From: Pseudomonadota bacterium
GTDB taxonomy: Bacteria; Pseudomonadota; Alphaproteobacteria; RF32; CAG-239
NCBI GenBank assembly: GCA_021617435.1
Contig: JAJWCP010000086.1
Span: forward strand, 1 to 5,865
Direction of reading: 5' to 3'
DNA: 5,865 bases
Translations under genes and position numbers: made by a program
Part shown: one piece after another, positions 1 to 5,865 of the stretch
How positions within the stretch are numbered: the first letter of the stretch is position 1
How the letters are laid out: each line of letters starts with the position of its first letter
The notes under the pieces: model-generated
Database searches by the model: none
What the model was told of the DNA's origin: nothing
Seen by the model: the letters and a program-made list of their open reading frames with translations, nothing else

Positions 1-1910
1 TCCGATTCTTTATTTTTGCCTTGGTTTTGTCCGCCGCGCTTCATAAACAGCTCAGAATATTCAAATATGGTATAAACCATGCCGGCAATCATGAGGGAGC
101 TGATTAGTTTTACATAAATGCTCATCAGCAATACCGCAAAAACAATTAAGAACACGGCAATGGTTTTGGCAGCGTAATTTACAATTTTTGACTTGAATTT
201 ACGCTTTAAAATCCAGATATAAAAGGCTAACGTTAAAGTGCCTGATAGCAAAATCAGTCCGGTTTGCAGCGGATTAATACCAAGGGCGGCAATCGCAATT
301 TCGCACAAAATCAGCATGCCGACGCTGAACAGCAAATATCCGATATTAAGCTGTAGTGACGATAGCTTTAAGCCGGTCTGCAGGCTCTTTTCAATAGCGG
401 TGTATGCGCGCTTGAACTTAAGCATATTAGCGGCGTTCGCCACAATTACCGATTCTTTGCCTACAAACAAATTGTTAACGGCTTCTTTTTCGCCATGGCT
501 TAAAGCTGAAAGATTATCGGTTTTTTTAATCAGCATAATTGTGCCGTCTTGTTTTTGAATATCAATAATATTTTTCCGATACATTTCCAGCAGTGCCGCC
601 GCAAACGCCGTTTTATCAAATACGCCTTTGAGCATAAAACGCATGGTTGCCGCGGTTTGCTTGAATGAATGGCGAGCTTTGGTTTTGTTGCGCTTTAAGT
701 ATTTCCATGACAGCATATATGAAATTAAAATAGCCGCCAATCCGGCAAACGCAAACAGCACATCGCCGTAATCGGTAACAAACCAAACAAATTTACGCCC
801 TAATTCCGGCTCCATAAACACGTTTTTATCCAGTGACACCAAAATGTGCATGCCCTCATGCGGTAAAATCGGGGTGAGGGAAGCAAAGCCCAACGCATTA
901 TTATCAAGCGAGGCAACAACCGCGCGTTTGTCAGATAAATGTTTAGGGTATCCGGTAATAACGCTTTGCGACAAAAAGTTTTTTCCGTCCGGAATAGCCA
1001 CAATCGCATTGGCAGATGTAATTACCAAATTAAGATAGCTACCGGCGGCATCCCAATAAAACTCGCTGAAGTCGTCATAATACCAAAGCTTGCGGTCAAG
1101 CAGGTATTTGAAAGTATAGGTATAAACCCCCGGCTGTAATATATATTCATGCCGCGGCTTAATATAAATATAATCGCCGATTTCTTCTAACATATACGGC
1201 AATTCAGAACCGTTTAAGGCAACTGAAAGCAACTGAATGTCAAGTTTCTTTTTAACTCCGGCGCGGGAGGTGCTGTACTTGGGCAAAACTTTGGTCAGCC
1301 CGTGTTTAAGCTTTTGCCCGTTGGCAACTACGGTAATATCTTCTTGTACCTGAATTAAGCCGGAAGGCAAAATATTAAGGGTGGCGAGCAAATACGGAAC
1401 ATGCTCGCGCGCCGGCGCCACAATTTTTTTACCGGTAGGCAAAACAACGTTCACAAGCGGAATATCAGATTGTGAAAGTTCGCTAATCATTCGCGTTTGC
1501 TCTTCGGGCGCAAGCTCATAAAAAGTGGTTGGCGCGTGCGCGTCATCAGCGGAGCGGTTGCCACTGATACGTCCCATTGCCGCATCGTAAATTTTTTCAA
1601 AAGTTGATTTGCGTTGCTCTTGTATTTGCGCGATATATTCTGAGCTGTGCTGAACATCTATGGAATCTGACTGATTTAAATCGCCTAACTCATTGGCATG
1701 GCTGACCGAGGCATTCTTAAAGCGCTCCTTAAAAAAGGCAATTACTTCTTCAGTATCGTCAGGGTCGGGCATATTGTCAGGCAAAAAAACAGAACTGTCA
1801 GTTACCTGTTCTTGCGGGCGCACCGTGTTAACGTCTTTAATTTCAACAGTTGCCGCCTTGGCGTTAAAAGCAAATATACTGAAACAAATTGCAAGAAAAA
1901 GTTTATTCAT
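1..1910 (-). CDS. DUF2207-type exported membrane protein (C-terminus cut by window edge)
   Basis: The frame is open from an ATG at 1910 to the left edge: 636 codons without a stop. An AAGGA ribosome site (1919-1923) lies 8 bases before the ATG. Residues 1-19 form a signal peptide (MNKLFLAICFSIFAFNAKA, with an AKA cleavage site). Residues 20 to about 165 are polar and acidic. From about 175 the protein resembles DUF2207: a beta-rich extracytoplasmic part with QEDITVVANG (near 188), YILQPGVYTYTFKYLL and a tryptophan/acid stretch ending FYWDAAGSYLNL (near 283). A membrane segment follows (about 374-398), then a cytoplasmic part with FMLKGVFDKTAFAAALLEMY (near 423), and three or four C-terminal membrane segments (about 520-615). 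The last visible residues, RGGQNQGKNKES, are hydrophilic, so the true end is probably close. DUF2207 proteins (E. coli YciQ is one) have no established biochemical role. The DUF2207 call is from remembered motifs. The gene is transcribed divergently from the operon starting at 2006. Confidence 0.85.
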   Translation of the reverse strand, partial: MNKLFLAICFSIFAFNAKAATVEIKDVNTVRPQEQVTDSSVFLPDNMPDPDDTEEVIAFFKERFKNASVSHANELGDLNQSDSIDVQHSSEYIAQIQEQRKSTFEKIYDAAMGRISGNRSADDAHAPTTFYELAPEEQTRMISELSQSDIPLVNVVLPTGKKIVAPAREHVPYLLATLNILPSGLIQVQEDITVVANGQKLKHGLTKVLPKYSTSRAGVKKKLDIQLLSVALNGSELPYMLEEIGDYIYIKPRHEYILQPGVYTYTFKYLLDRKLWYYDDFSEFYWDAAGSYLNLVITSANAIVAIPDGKNFLSQSVITGYPKHLSDKRAVVASLDNNALGFASLTPILPHEGMHILVSLDKNVFMEPELGRKFVWFVTDYGDVLFAFAGLAAILISYMLSWKYLKRNKTKARHSFKQTAATMRFMLKGVFDKTAFAAALLEMYRKNIIDIQKQDGTIMLIKKTDNLSALSHGEKEAVNNLFVGKESVIVANAANMLKFKRAYTAIEKSLQTGLKLSSLQLNIGYLLFSVGMLILCEIAIAALGINPLQTGLILLSGTLTLAFYIWILKRKFKSKIVNYAAKTIAVFLIVFAVLLMSIYVKLISSLMIAGMVYTIFEYSELFMKRGGQNQGKNKES

Positions 1911-1926
1911 AAACGCAATCCTTATG

Positions 1927-1954
1927 TTAACAAATAAAACATACTTTGTATAAT
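1927..1954 (+). promoter_or_regulatory. Sigma70-like promoter of the uridylyltransferase-pepF operon
   Basis: A -35 box TTAACA (1927-1932, 5 of 6 to TTGACA) and a perfect -10 box TATAAT (1949-1954) are separated by 16 bases. Transcription would start around 1960-1962, leaving a leader of about 45 bases before the ATG at 2006. The position between divergent genes and the lack of any other upstream gene on this strand support it as the operon promoter. It was identified by eye only. Confidence 0.75.
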
Positions 1955-1958
1955 ATAC
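1948..1958 (-). promoter_or_regulatory. Palindrome over the -10 box; possible leftward promoter
   Basis: GTATA-A-TATAC (1948-1958) is a perfect 5+1+5 inverted repeat centred on the rightward -10 box. On the minus strand it reads as a -10-like TATTAT (1950-1955), which would start transcription near 1943, about 33 bases before the ATG at 1910. The best upstream -35 candidate is poor (TTATCT, 1972-1977, 3 of 6 to consensus), so the leftward promoter is only suggestive. The symmetry may simply follow from AT-rich promoter sequence, or it may be a small operator. Confidence 0.35.
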
Positions 1959-1990
1959 TCCAGATATTAAAAGATAATGAAAAATTTTAT

Positions 1991-1996
1991 AAGGAG
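1991..1996 (+). promoter_or_regulatory. Ribosome binding site fixing the uridylyltransferase start
   Basis: AAGGAG lies 9 bases before the ATG at 2006. It decides the start: the frame is open further upstream to an ATG at 1946, but that ATG overlaps the promoter, lies upstream of the predicted transcription start, and would add 20 residues unrelated to the GlmU N-terminus. Confidence 0.85.
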
Positions 1997-2005
1997 CACA
2001 ATAAA

Positions 2006-2737
2006 ATGAGTAACAAAATTGCAGCCGTTATTTTAGGCGCCGGCAAAGGTACCCGCATGAAATCTGATTTACCTAAGGTGATGATGCCGGTTTGCGGCAA
2101 GCCGATGATTAAACATATTACCGACACGCTTGAAAACATGAACGTGGATAAAATTGTTACGGTGATTGCACCTGACGGCGATTTGGTAAAACAAACGGTG
2201 GCTCCGCACCAAACCTGCGTGCAGGACAAACAGCTCGGTACCGGTCATGCGGTTAAATGCGCCGCTGATTTGTTAAAAGGTTTTGACGGCGCGGTTATGG
2301 TTATTTTCGGCGATACGCCGCTTATTACCAAACAAACTTTTATGAAGGCTGTAAATAAAGTTCGCGAAGGCTATGCCGTTGTGGTTTTGGGCTTTAAGCC
2401 TCAAGATGCCGCTCGTTACGGACGCCTTAAAATGCAAGGCGATGAGCTTATATCTATCGTGGAATATAAAGATGCCACCGATGAAGAAAAAGCTATCGGT
2501 TTTTGCAATTCGGGTTTTATGGCCTTTGACGGCAAGCACTTGTTTGAAATTTTAAATAATATCGGCAATGAAAATGCCGCCGGCGAATATTATTTAACCG
2601 ATGCGGTAAGCGTTGCGCGTAAAATGGGGCTTAAATGTACGGCATTTGAGGGCAAGCCGGAAGAAGTTGCCAGCGCCAACACGCGTGAAGAATTAGCCTT
2701 GTTGGAAACCTATGTAAAGAACGGTAAACATGCGTAA
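2006..2737 (+). CDS. glmU: GlmU-type N-acetylglucosamine-1-phosphate uridylyltransferase, standalone domain
   Basis: This 243-residue protein matches the pyrophosphorylase half of GlmU, which makes UDP-GlcNAc from UTP and GlcNAc-1-phosphate for peptidoglycan and lipopolysaccharide. Visible motifs are the nucleotide-binding loop LGAGKGTRM (10-18) with SDLPK (20-24); QDKQLGTGHA (73-82), the uracil/ribose region; GDTPLI (102-107), where D103 corresponds to the E. coli magnesium ligand D105; YGRL (138-141); VEYKDAT (152-158); CNSG (167-170), in place of the usual INTG; GEYYLTD (193-199); and N225, in the place of the second metal ligand N227. The usual enzyme is about 450 residues with a C-terminal left-handed beta-helix acetyltransferase. 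That half is absent here and does not follow in any frame, because the next gene starts inside the stop. A pyrophosphorylase for another sugar 1-phosphate is possible, so the symbol names the family rather than the complete bifunctional enzyme. It is the first gene of a three-gene operon. Confidence 0.85.
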   Translation: MSNKIAAVILGAGKGTRMKSDLPKVMMPVCGKPMIKHITDTLENMNVDKIVTVIAPDGDLVKQTVAPHQTCVQDKQLGTGHAVKCAADLLKGFDGAVMVIFGDTPLITKQTFMKAVNKVREGYAVVVLGFKPQDAARYGRLKMQGDELISIVEYKDATDEEKAIGFCNSGFMAFDGKHLFEILNNIGNENAAGEYYLTDAVSVARKMGLKCTAFEGKPEEVASANTREELALLETYVKNGKHA

Positions 2738-3275
2738 TTTTATTAAAATTCACTGGTTCGGACTTTTGTTGTCATTTATCAGCGCGCTATTTTTAGGTCT
2801 TATGGCGCTGGTGTTTTATTCGCCTCGTCAAGATGCCATGAAGCGCGGATTTATTCCGTGTACGCAACAACTGGTAAAAGAAGTTTTTGCCTGCAATGAG
2901 CATAAACATTGGTGTATGAGCAAAGCGATTGTTAAAAACACCGGTTGTGATTTTAAGGTGGTTTTGGTCGGCGCTAAAGCTTGGGCGGAAGGCAAACAGC
3001 CCGCTCCGTGGAGCAACTATTTGTTTGAACCGGAGCTGCCCGAGCCTGAGGCGGCGGAAGATGACGCCGCCGTGCAAGAATACTATGCCGAAAATCCGCA
3101 CTCTGAAGAAGATATGTTAAAACTGCAACAAGATTGGGATACTTTGGAAAAAGAATGGAACAACGCCAAAGCCGATTCCGATTCGGAAGTTGCGGTTAAA
3201 GAGGAAGTTAAGCAAAATATTCATCAAAATATTAAAGATGTTGTAAGGGAGAATGTAAATGAAGAGCAAAAATGA
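2730..3275 (+). CDS. Unknown single-pass membrane protein with four-cysteine domain and acidic tail
   Basis: I do not recognise this 181-residue protein. It opens with a short basic stretch (MRNFIKIHW), then one membrane segment (about 10-30, GLLLSFISALFLGLMALVFY). The remainder is hydrophilic and probably periplasmic. Just after the membrane come four cysteines (C44, C55, C62, C73) in a region with GFIPCTQQL, HKHWCMSKAIVKN and CDFKVVLVG, spaced as if for two disulfides. GKQPAPWSNYLFEPELPEPE follows (88-107). Residues 108-181 are strongly charged and probably coiled-coil or disordered (EEDMLKLQQDWDTLEKEWNN, 126-145). The ATG overlaps the upstream stop in ATGCGTAA (8 bases), and its own ribosome site is weak, so translation probably depends on the gene before it. 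Its stop lies 17 bases inside pepF. Base composition and codon use look like those of its neighbours. It is real by frame, coupling and protein character; the function is unknown. Confidence 0.8.
   Translation: MRNFIKIHWFGLLLSFISALFLGLMALVFYSPRQDAMKRGFIPCTQQLVKEVFACNEHKHWCMSKAIVKNTGCDFKVVLVGAKAWAEGKQPAPWSNYLFEPELPEPEAAEDDAAVQEYYAENPHSEEDMLKLQQDWDTLEKEWNNAKADSDSEVAVKEEVKQNIHQNIKDVVRENVNEEQK
3245..3251 (+). promoter_or_regulatory. pepF ribosome binding site inside the preceding gene
   Basis: AAGGGAG lies 7 bases before the ATG at 3259 and inside the last codons of the four-cysteine membrane protein gene. It supports 3259 as the pepF start rather than the nearby in-frame ATG at 3277, and it suggests that ribosomes finishing the upstream gene re-initiate here. 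Confidence 0.8.
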
Positions 3276-5049
3276 GATGTTACCGGCATGGGATTTGTCT
3301 GACTTATATAAAGGCACCGATGACCCCAAAGTTAACGCCGATTTGGAAAAATATCGCAAAGGCGTGGCGGCGTTTTCTAAAAAATATAAAGGTAAGCTTG
3401 AATCGCTTGATGCTAAAGCAATGCTCGCTTTGCTCAAAGAACAGGAAAAATTGGCCAAAATCGGCAGCAGGCTTGGCGGTTTTGCGTATCTTAATATGTC
3501 AACGCAAATGAAAAATCCGGAAGCGATGGCGTTTTACCAGAATATCTCTGAAAAATTAACCGAATATGCCAAACCGTCAGTGTTTTTCAGCTTAGAATTT
3601 AACCGCTTGCCGGAAGCCAAAATCAAAGAATGGCTGAAAGATAAACAGGTTGCTTTTTATAAGCCTTATTTTAAGCGGATTCGCAAATATAAAAAATATG
3701 AACTCAGCGAGCCGGTGGAAGAAATTTTGCTTGAAAAATCCATCACCTCGTCAGAAGCGTGGGTTCGCTTGTATGAAGAAACATCATCTCGCCTTGTTTA
3801 CACTGTTAATGGCAAAAATTATAACGATGCCGAAATTACTAAATTGACCTTGGACAAAGACGCTAAATTGCGCCATCAGGCCGGTGCGGAAATTAACCGC
3901 GTGGCGGCGCAAAACGCTCCGTTGTTTACGCTTGTTTATAATATGATTATGAAAGACAAAGCAATTGAGGATAACAAGCGCGGCTTCAAAACTCCGGTTT
4001 CAGCGCGCAATTTAGCCGAAGAAGTACCTGATAATGTGGTTGATACACTTGCGCAAACCGTAAAAGACAATTATAAAAATTTGGCGCATCGCTTTTATAA
4101 ACTTAAAGCCAAATGGTTGGGAGTAAAAAAAATCAGCTATTGGGACCGCAACGCGCCGCTGCCATTTTCGGCTGATGTTAAATACAGTTGGGACGACGCG
4201 GTTAAAATGGTTTTAGCCGGATATTACAATTTTTCGCCCAAACTCGGTAAAATCGCGCAAGACTTTTTTGACCATAACTGGATTGATGTTCCTCCGCGCG
4301 ACGGAAAGCGGAGCGGGGCGTATTGCAGCGGGCCGCTTGCCACCATGCACCCTTATTTATTCTTAAATTTTGTCGGCAAGCAAAATGATGTTTTAACCTT
4401 AGCCCATGAGTTGGGACATGGTTGCCATCATCAACTGCGCATTAAAAACGGCGAGTTAAACGAGCGTTCGCGGATGACGACCGAAGAAGTTGCTTCTGTG
4501 TTCGGCGAAATGTTGGTTTTTCAGGATATGCTTAAAAACACCACTGATGACAAAGCTCGTTTGTGCCTGATTGCCTCTAAAGTTAATGATATGATTAACA
4601 CCGCGGTGCGGCAGATTGCGTTTCACTTTTTTGAAACCCGCGCCCACGCTGAGCGTAAATTAAGCGAAGTTTCGGAAGAACGTTTATGTCAAATTTGGCT
4701 TGAAGAAATGAAATCCAGCCTTGGCAATTATGTTGAAGTCGGCGATGACTGCCGCTATATTTGGTCGCAAGTCGGACACTTTTTCTTTTTGCCGTTTTAT
4801 GTTTACGCATATTCTTTTGCCGATTGTTTGGTAAACTCGCTTTATCAGGTTAAGCAAGAGGGCACGGTTCCTGATTTTGCCGATAAATATTTGCATCTTT
4901 TGTCGCAGACCGCAATCGGCGAATATGAGCAAATCTTAAAGCCGTTTGACCTCAATCCGAACAGTCCGGATTTTTGGAACAAGGGCTTAAAGCTGATTTC
5001 ATCATATATTGACGAGCTTGAGCGCTTAGATAAAAAATTAAAACTTTAA
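3259..5049 (+). CDS. pepF: Oligoendopeptidase F, M3 family zinc metallopeptidase
   Basis: This 596-residue protein has the usual length of PepF/M3 oligoendopeptidases, cytoplasmic enzymes that cleave short peptides. It has no signal peptide. The N-terminal helical part (about 1-200) opens with MLPAWDLSDLYKGTDDP, typical of the family. The catalytic M3 domain covers about 200-585. It contains YCSGPLATMHPYLFLNFVG (355-373) leading into the zinc motif HELGH (383-387), where H383 and H387 bind zinc and E384 is the catalytic base. The third zinc ligand is probably E410 in TEEVASVFGE. The C-terminal substrate-side motif GHFFFLPFYVYAYSFADCL (about 507-525) is also present. All catalytic residues are intact. 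The gene overlaps the membrane-protein gene by 17 bases and is the last gene of the operon, 8 bases before the terminator stem. Linkage to peptidoglycan-type metabolism through the first gene is context only; a general peptide-recycling role is the safer reading. Confidence 0.95.
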   Translation: MKSKNEMLPAWDLSDLYKGTDDPKVNADLEKYRKGVAAFSKKYKGKLESLDAKAMLALLKEQEKLAKIGSRLGGFAYLNMSTQMKNPEAMAFYQNISEKLTEYAKPSVFFSLEFNRLPEAKIKEWLKDKQVAFYKPYFKRIRKYKKYELSEPVEEILLEKSITSSEAWVRLYEETSSRLVYTVNGKNYNDAEITKLTLDKDAKLRHQAGAEINRVAAQNAPLFTLVYNMIMKDKAIEDNKRGFKTPVSARNLAEEVPDNVVDTLAQTVKDNYKNLAHRFYKLKAKWLGVKKISYWDRNAPLPFSADVKYSWDDAVKMVLAGYYNFSPKLGKIAQDFFDHNWIDVPPRDGKRSGAYCSGPLATMHPYLFLNFVGKQNDVLTLAHELGHGCHHQLRIKNGELNERSRMTTEEVASVFGEMLVFQDMLKNTTDDKARLCLIASKVNDMINTAVRQIAFHFFETRAHAERKLSEVSEERLCQIWLEEMKSSLGNYVEVGDDCRYIWSQVGHFFFLPFYVYAYSFADCLVNSLYQVKQEGTVPDFADKYLHLLSQTAIGEYEQILKPFDLNPNSPDFWNKGLKLISSYIDELERLDKKLKL

Positions 5050-5057
5050 GCATAACA

Positions 5058-5089
5058 AAACCCCGCGGCTTTAACCGGCTGCGGGGTTT
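5058..5089. terminator. Bidirectional intrinsic terminator between convergent genes
   Basis: AAACCCCGC (5058-5066) pairs with GCGGGGTTT (5081-5089). The stem extends inward by GGC (5067-5069) against GCT (5078-5080) with one G-U pair, giving about 12 pairs and a small loop. The A and T runs flanking the GC core give a T-run on either strand. It lies 8 bases after the pepF stop and 6 bases after the stop of the convergent pilin-like gene, so it can end both transcripts. The downstream T-tract is short (TTTAATTT rightward, TTTTG leftward), but the stem is strong. Confidence 0.87.
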
Positions 5090-5095
5090 AATTTG

Positions 5096-5865
5096 CTAGT
5101 TTGCCGTTACCGTAATATAAACAAGTAATTGACAGGCATCTTCTGAATCGCAAGCCGAGCAAAAATCGTCAATTTCTTTAACTCCGGCATTACGTAATAA
5201 GCGGTTTTGGGGAACATTACTGATAAATAAATCAGCAAGCCCTCCAAACAAGTTGGTTTGATTAGAGGAAGTACCACCCTGATATGAACGCATTGCAAGC
5301 CATGCTAAATTCTCAGAGTTTTCTTTGGCAACGGTTACCATATTGCGGCAAACTTCTTTATCATGGCTGCTCAAAGTGTTACCGGTGCGGGCTAAAGTCA
5401 CATACATTAAATATTCATTGGAAGCGCCGTCCAAGCCATTGTAATAGCTAAACCAAATATGGTTTTTAAAAATATCTACAATATAGTTATTTTGTATGTG
5501 CATACCGTCAGGTATTAAGTTCATTTTACCGAAAATGTTTAAAACAAACTGCGCACCAGTAGCATTGTTAAATTTATTTATGGCATAAGTGCGAGTTAAA
5601 TCAGGATATAGTTGAATGGCACTGTTAAGCAAACTATTAAAGCTTTCCGCTTGTTTGTTAAGCTTGTACTTGAACATCGCCTTGCTGTAGCCAGCAATCG
5701 CCCCAACTGACAAAACACCAATAATAGCTAAGACTCCAAGCATTTCCACCATAGACCGACCTGCGCACAAGCTGTCACCATCGGGCTTGAGCGATGCGTC
5801 CTTCCCCTTTCTGTCACCATCGGGCTTGAGCGATGCGTCCTTCCCCTTTCTGTCACCATCGGGCT
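5096..5865 (-). CDS. Type IV pilin-like protein with repeat-containing N-terminal extension (start outside window)
   Basis: The frame ends with TAG at 5096-5098 and is open to the right edge. Its core has a class III (prepilin) signal: CAG|RSMVEMLGVLAIIGVLSVG, which aligns with the pilin consensus G|FTLIELMIVVAIIGILA, with glycine at -1, glutamate at +5 and a hydrophobic helix of about 20 residues. The globular part that follows (about 190 residues) has C141, C204, C207 and C213 (numbered from a TTG at 5770) and ends YITVTAN. Prepilin peptidase would cut after the glycine, and the product would sit in the inner membrane or a pilus/pseudopilus. Upstream of the glycine the frame reads SLC and then the 13-residue repeat DGDRKGKDASLKP. 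The frame from 5865 to 5770 contains no ATG or GTG. The only in-frame starts are TTG 5770, which leaves a four-residue leader, and an ATG inside the cleavage motif. The true start is therefore probably upstream of the window. The specific partner or system is unknown. Confidence 0.8.
   Translation of the reverse strand, partial: PDGDRKGKDASLKPDGDRKGKDASLKPDGDSLCAGRSMVEMLGVLAIIGVLSVGAIAGYSKAMFKYKLNKQAESFNSLLNSAIQLYPDLTRTYAINKFNNATGAQFVLNIFGKMNLIPDGMHIQNNYIVDIFKNHIWFSYYNGLDGASNEYLMYVTLARTGNTLSSHDKEVCRNMVTVAKENSENLAWLAMRSYQGGTSSNQTNLFGGLADLFISNVPQNRLLRNAGVKEIDDFCSACDSEDACQLLVYITVTAN
5772..5865. repeat. Perfect 39-bp tandem repeat, at least 2.4 copies, running off the edge
   Basis: Two identical 39-base units (5772-5810 and 5811-5849) are followed by the first 16 bases of a third (5850-5865). 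The plus-strand unit begins CTGTCACCATCGGGCTTGAG and ends TTCCCCTTT. Because 39 is a multiple of three, each unit adds 13 residues (DGDRKGKDASLKP on the minus strand) to the pilin-like gene. The unit is about 59% G+C, clearly richer than its surroundings, and holds an inverted repeat CATCG-N8-CGATG. The total copy number cannot be seen. Confidence 0.95.

Noticed and set aside
238..558. 106-codon open frame on the plus strand
   Set aside because: It is antisense to the DUF2207-type gene, whose minus-strand frame is continuous and carries a signal peptide, domain motifs and membrane segments. The plus-strand frame shows no ribosome site or family features.
1693..1953. Plus-strand open frames of 79-86 codons opposite the start of the DUF2207-type gene
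   Set aside because: They lie antisense to the signal peptide and N-terminal region of that gene and run into the divergent promoter region, with no supporting ribosome site or motif.
1946..2005. Longer uridylyltransferase starting at the ATG at 1946
   Set aside because: This ATG overlaps the -10 region and precedes the predicted transcription start. The added residues do not resemble a GlmU N-terminus, and 2006 has a good AAGGAG site.
3117..3458. 113-codon open frame on the minus strand
   Set aside because: It lies opposite the junction of the four-cysteine protein and pepF, both of which are well supported, and it has no recognisable protein features.
5050..5095. Small RNA gene or attachment site in the convergent gap
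   Set aside because: The 46 bases are almost fully accounted for by the bidirectional terminator hairpin.
5768..5770. TTG at 5770 as the real start of the pilin-like gene
   Set aside because: It would leave only a four-residue leader (MCAG) with no basic residue. The nearest purine-rich ribosome-site-like sequence, in the repeat, is about 29 bases away, and the frame stays open upstream. I prefer an upstream start but cannot exclude TTG.
5772..5865. Possible CRISPR array
   Set aside because: The 39-base units are directly adjacent and identical, with no unique spacers between them. The array is a coding tandem repeat.

Overview
This window looks like chromosomal DNA from a moderately AT-rich Gram-negative bacterium. 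The best guess is an uncultured, host-associated (gut-type) alphaproteobacterium. That guess rests on the character of the proteins: a standalone GlmU-type nucleotidyltransferase next to a PepF-type peptidase, and a pilin-like protein with the N-terminus GRSMVEMLGVLAIIGVLS, which I associate from memory with uncultured gut alphaproteobacteria. No rRNA or other phylogenetic marker is present, so the assignment is tentative.

Layout. (1) Bases 1-1910, minus strand: one long open frame entering from the left edge, encoding a secreted/membrane DUF2207-type protein that lacks its C-terminal end here. (2) Bases 1911-2005: a 95-base divergent intergenic region with a strong sigma70-like promoter facing right and possibly an overlapping weaker one facing left. 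(3) Bases 2006-5049, plus strand: a compact three-gene operon consisting of a GlmU-type uridylyltransferase domain protein, a small single-pass membrane protein with four cysteines, and an oligoendopeptidase F (M3 metallopeptidase). The genes overlap by 8 and 17 bases, so they are probably co-transcribed and translationally coupled. (4) Bases 5050-5095: a strong hairpin terminator that can serve both convergent transcripts. (5) Bases 5096-5865, minus strand: a type IV pilin-like (prepilin-peptidase substrate) protein whose reading frame continues upstream, without a stop, through perfect 39-bp tandem repeats to the window edge.

How the genes work together. The operon combines a sugar-nucleotide (probably UDP-GlcNAc) enzyme, an unknown envelope protein and a cytoplasmic peptidase. 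Envelope precursor supply plus housekeeping is a plausible reading, but nothing shows a shared pathway. The window is mostly ordinary. No defence system, CRISPR array, insertion sequence, tRNA or rRNA is visible. The most unusual structure is the in-frame 13-residue tandem repeat (unit DGDRKGKDASLKP) placed directly before the prepilin cleavage motif at the right edge. The next most unusual are the standalone uridylyltransferase and the unrecognised four-cysteine membrane protein.
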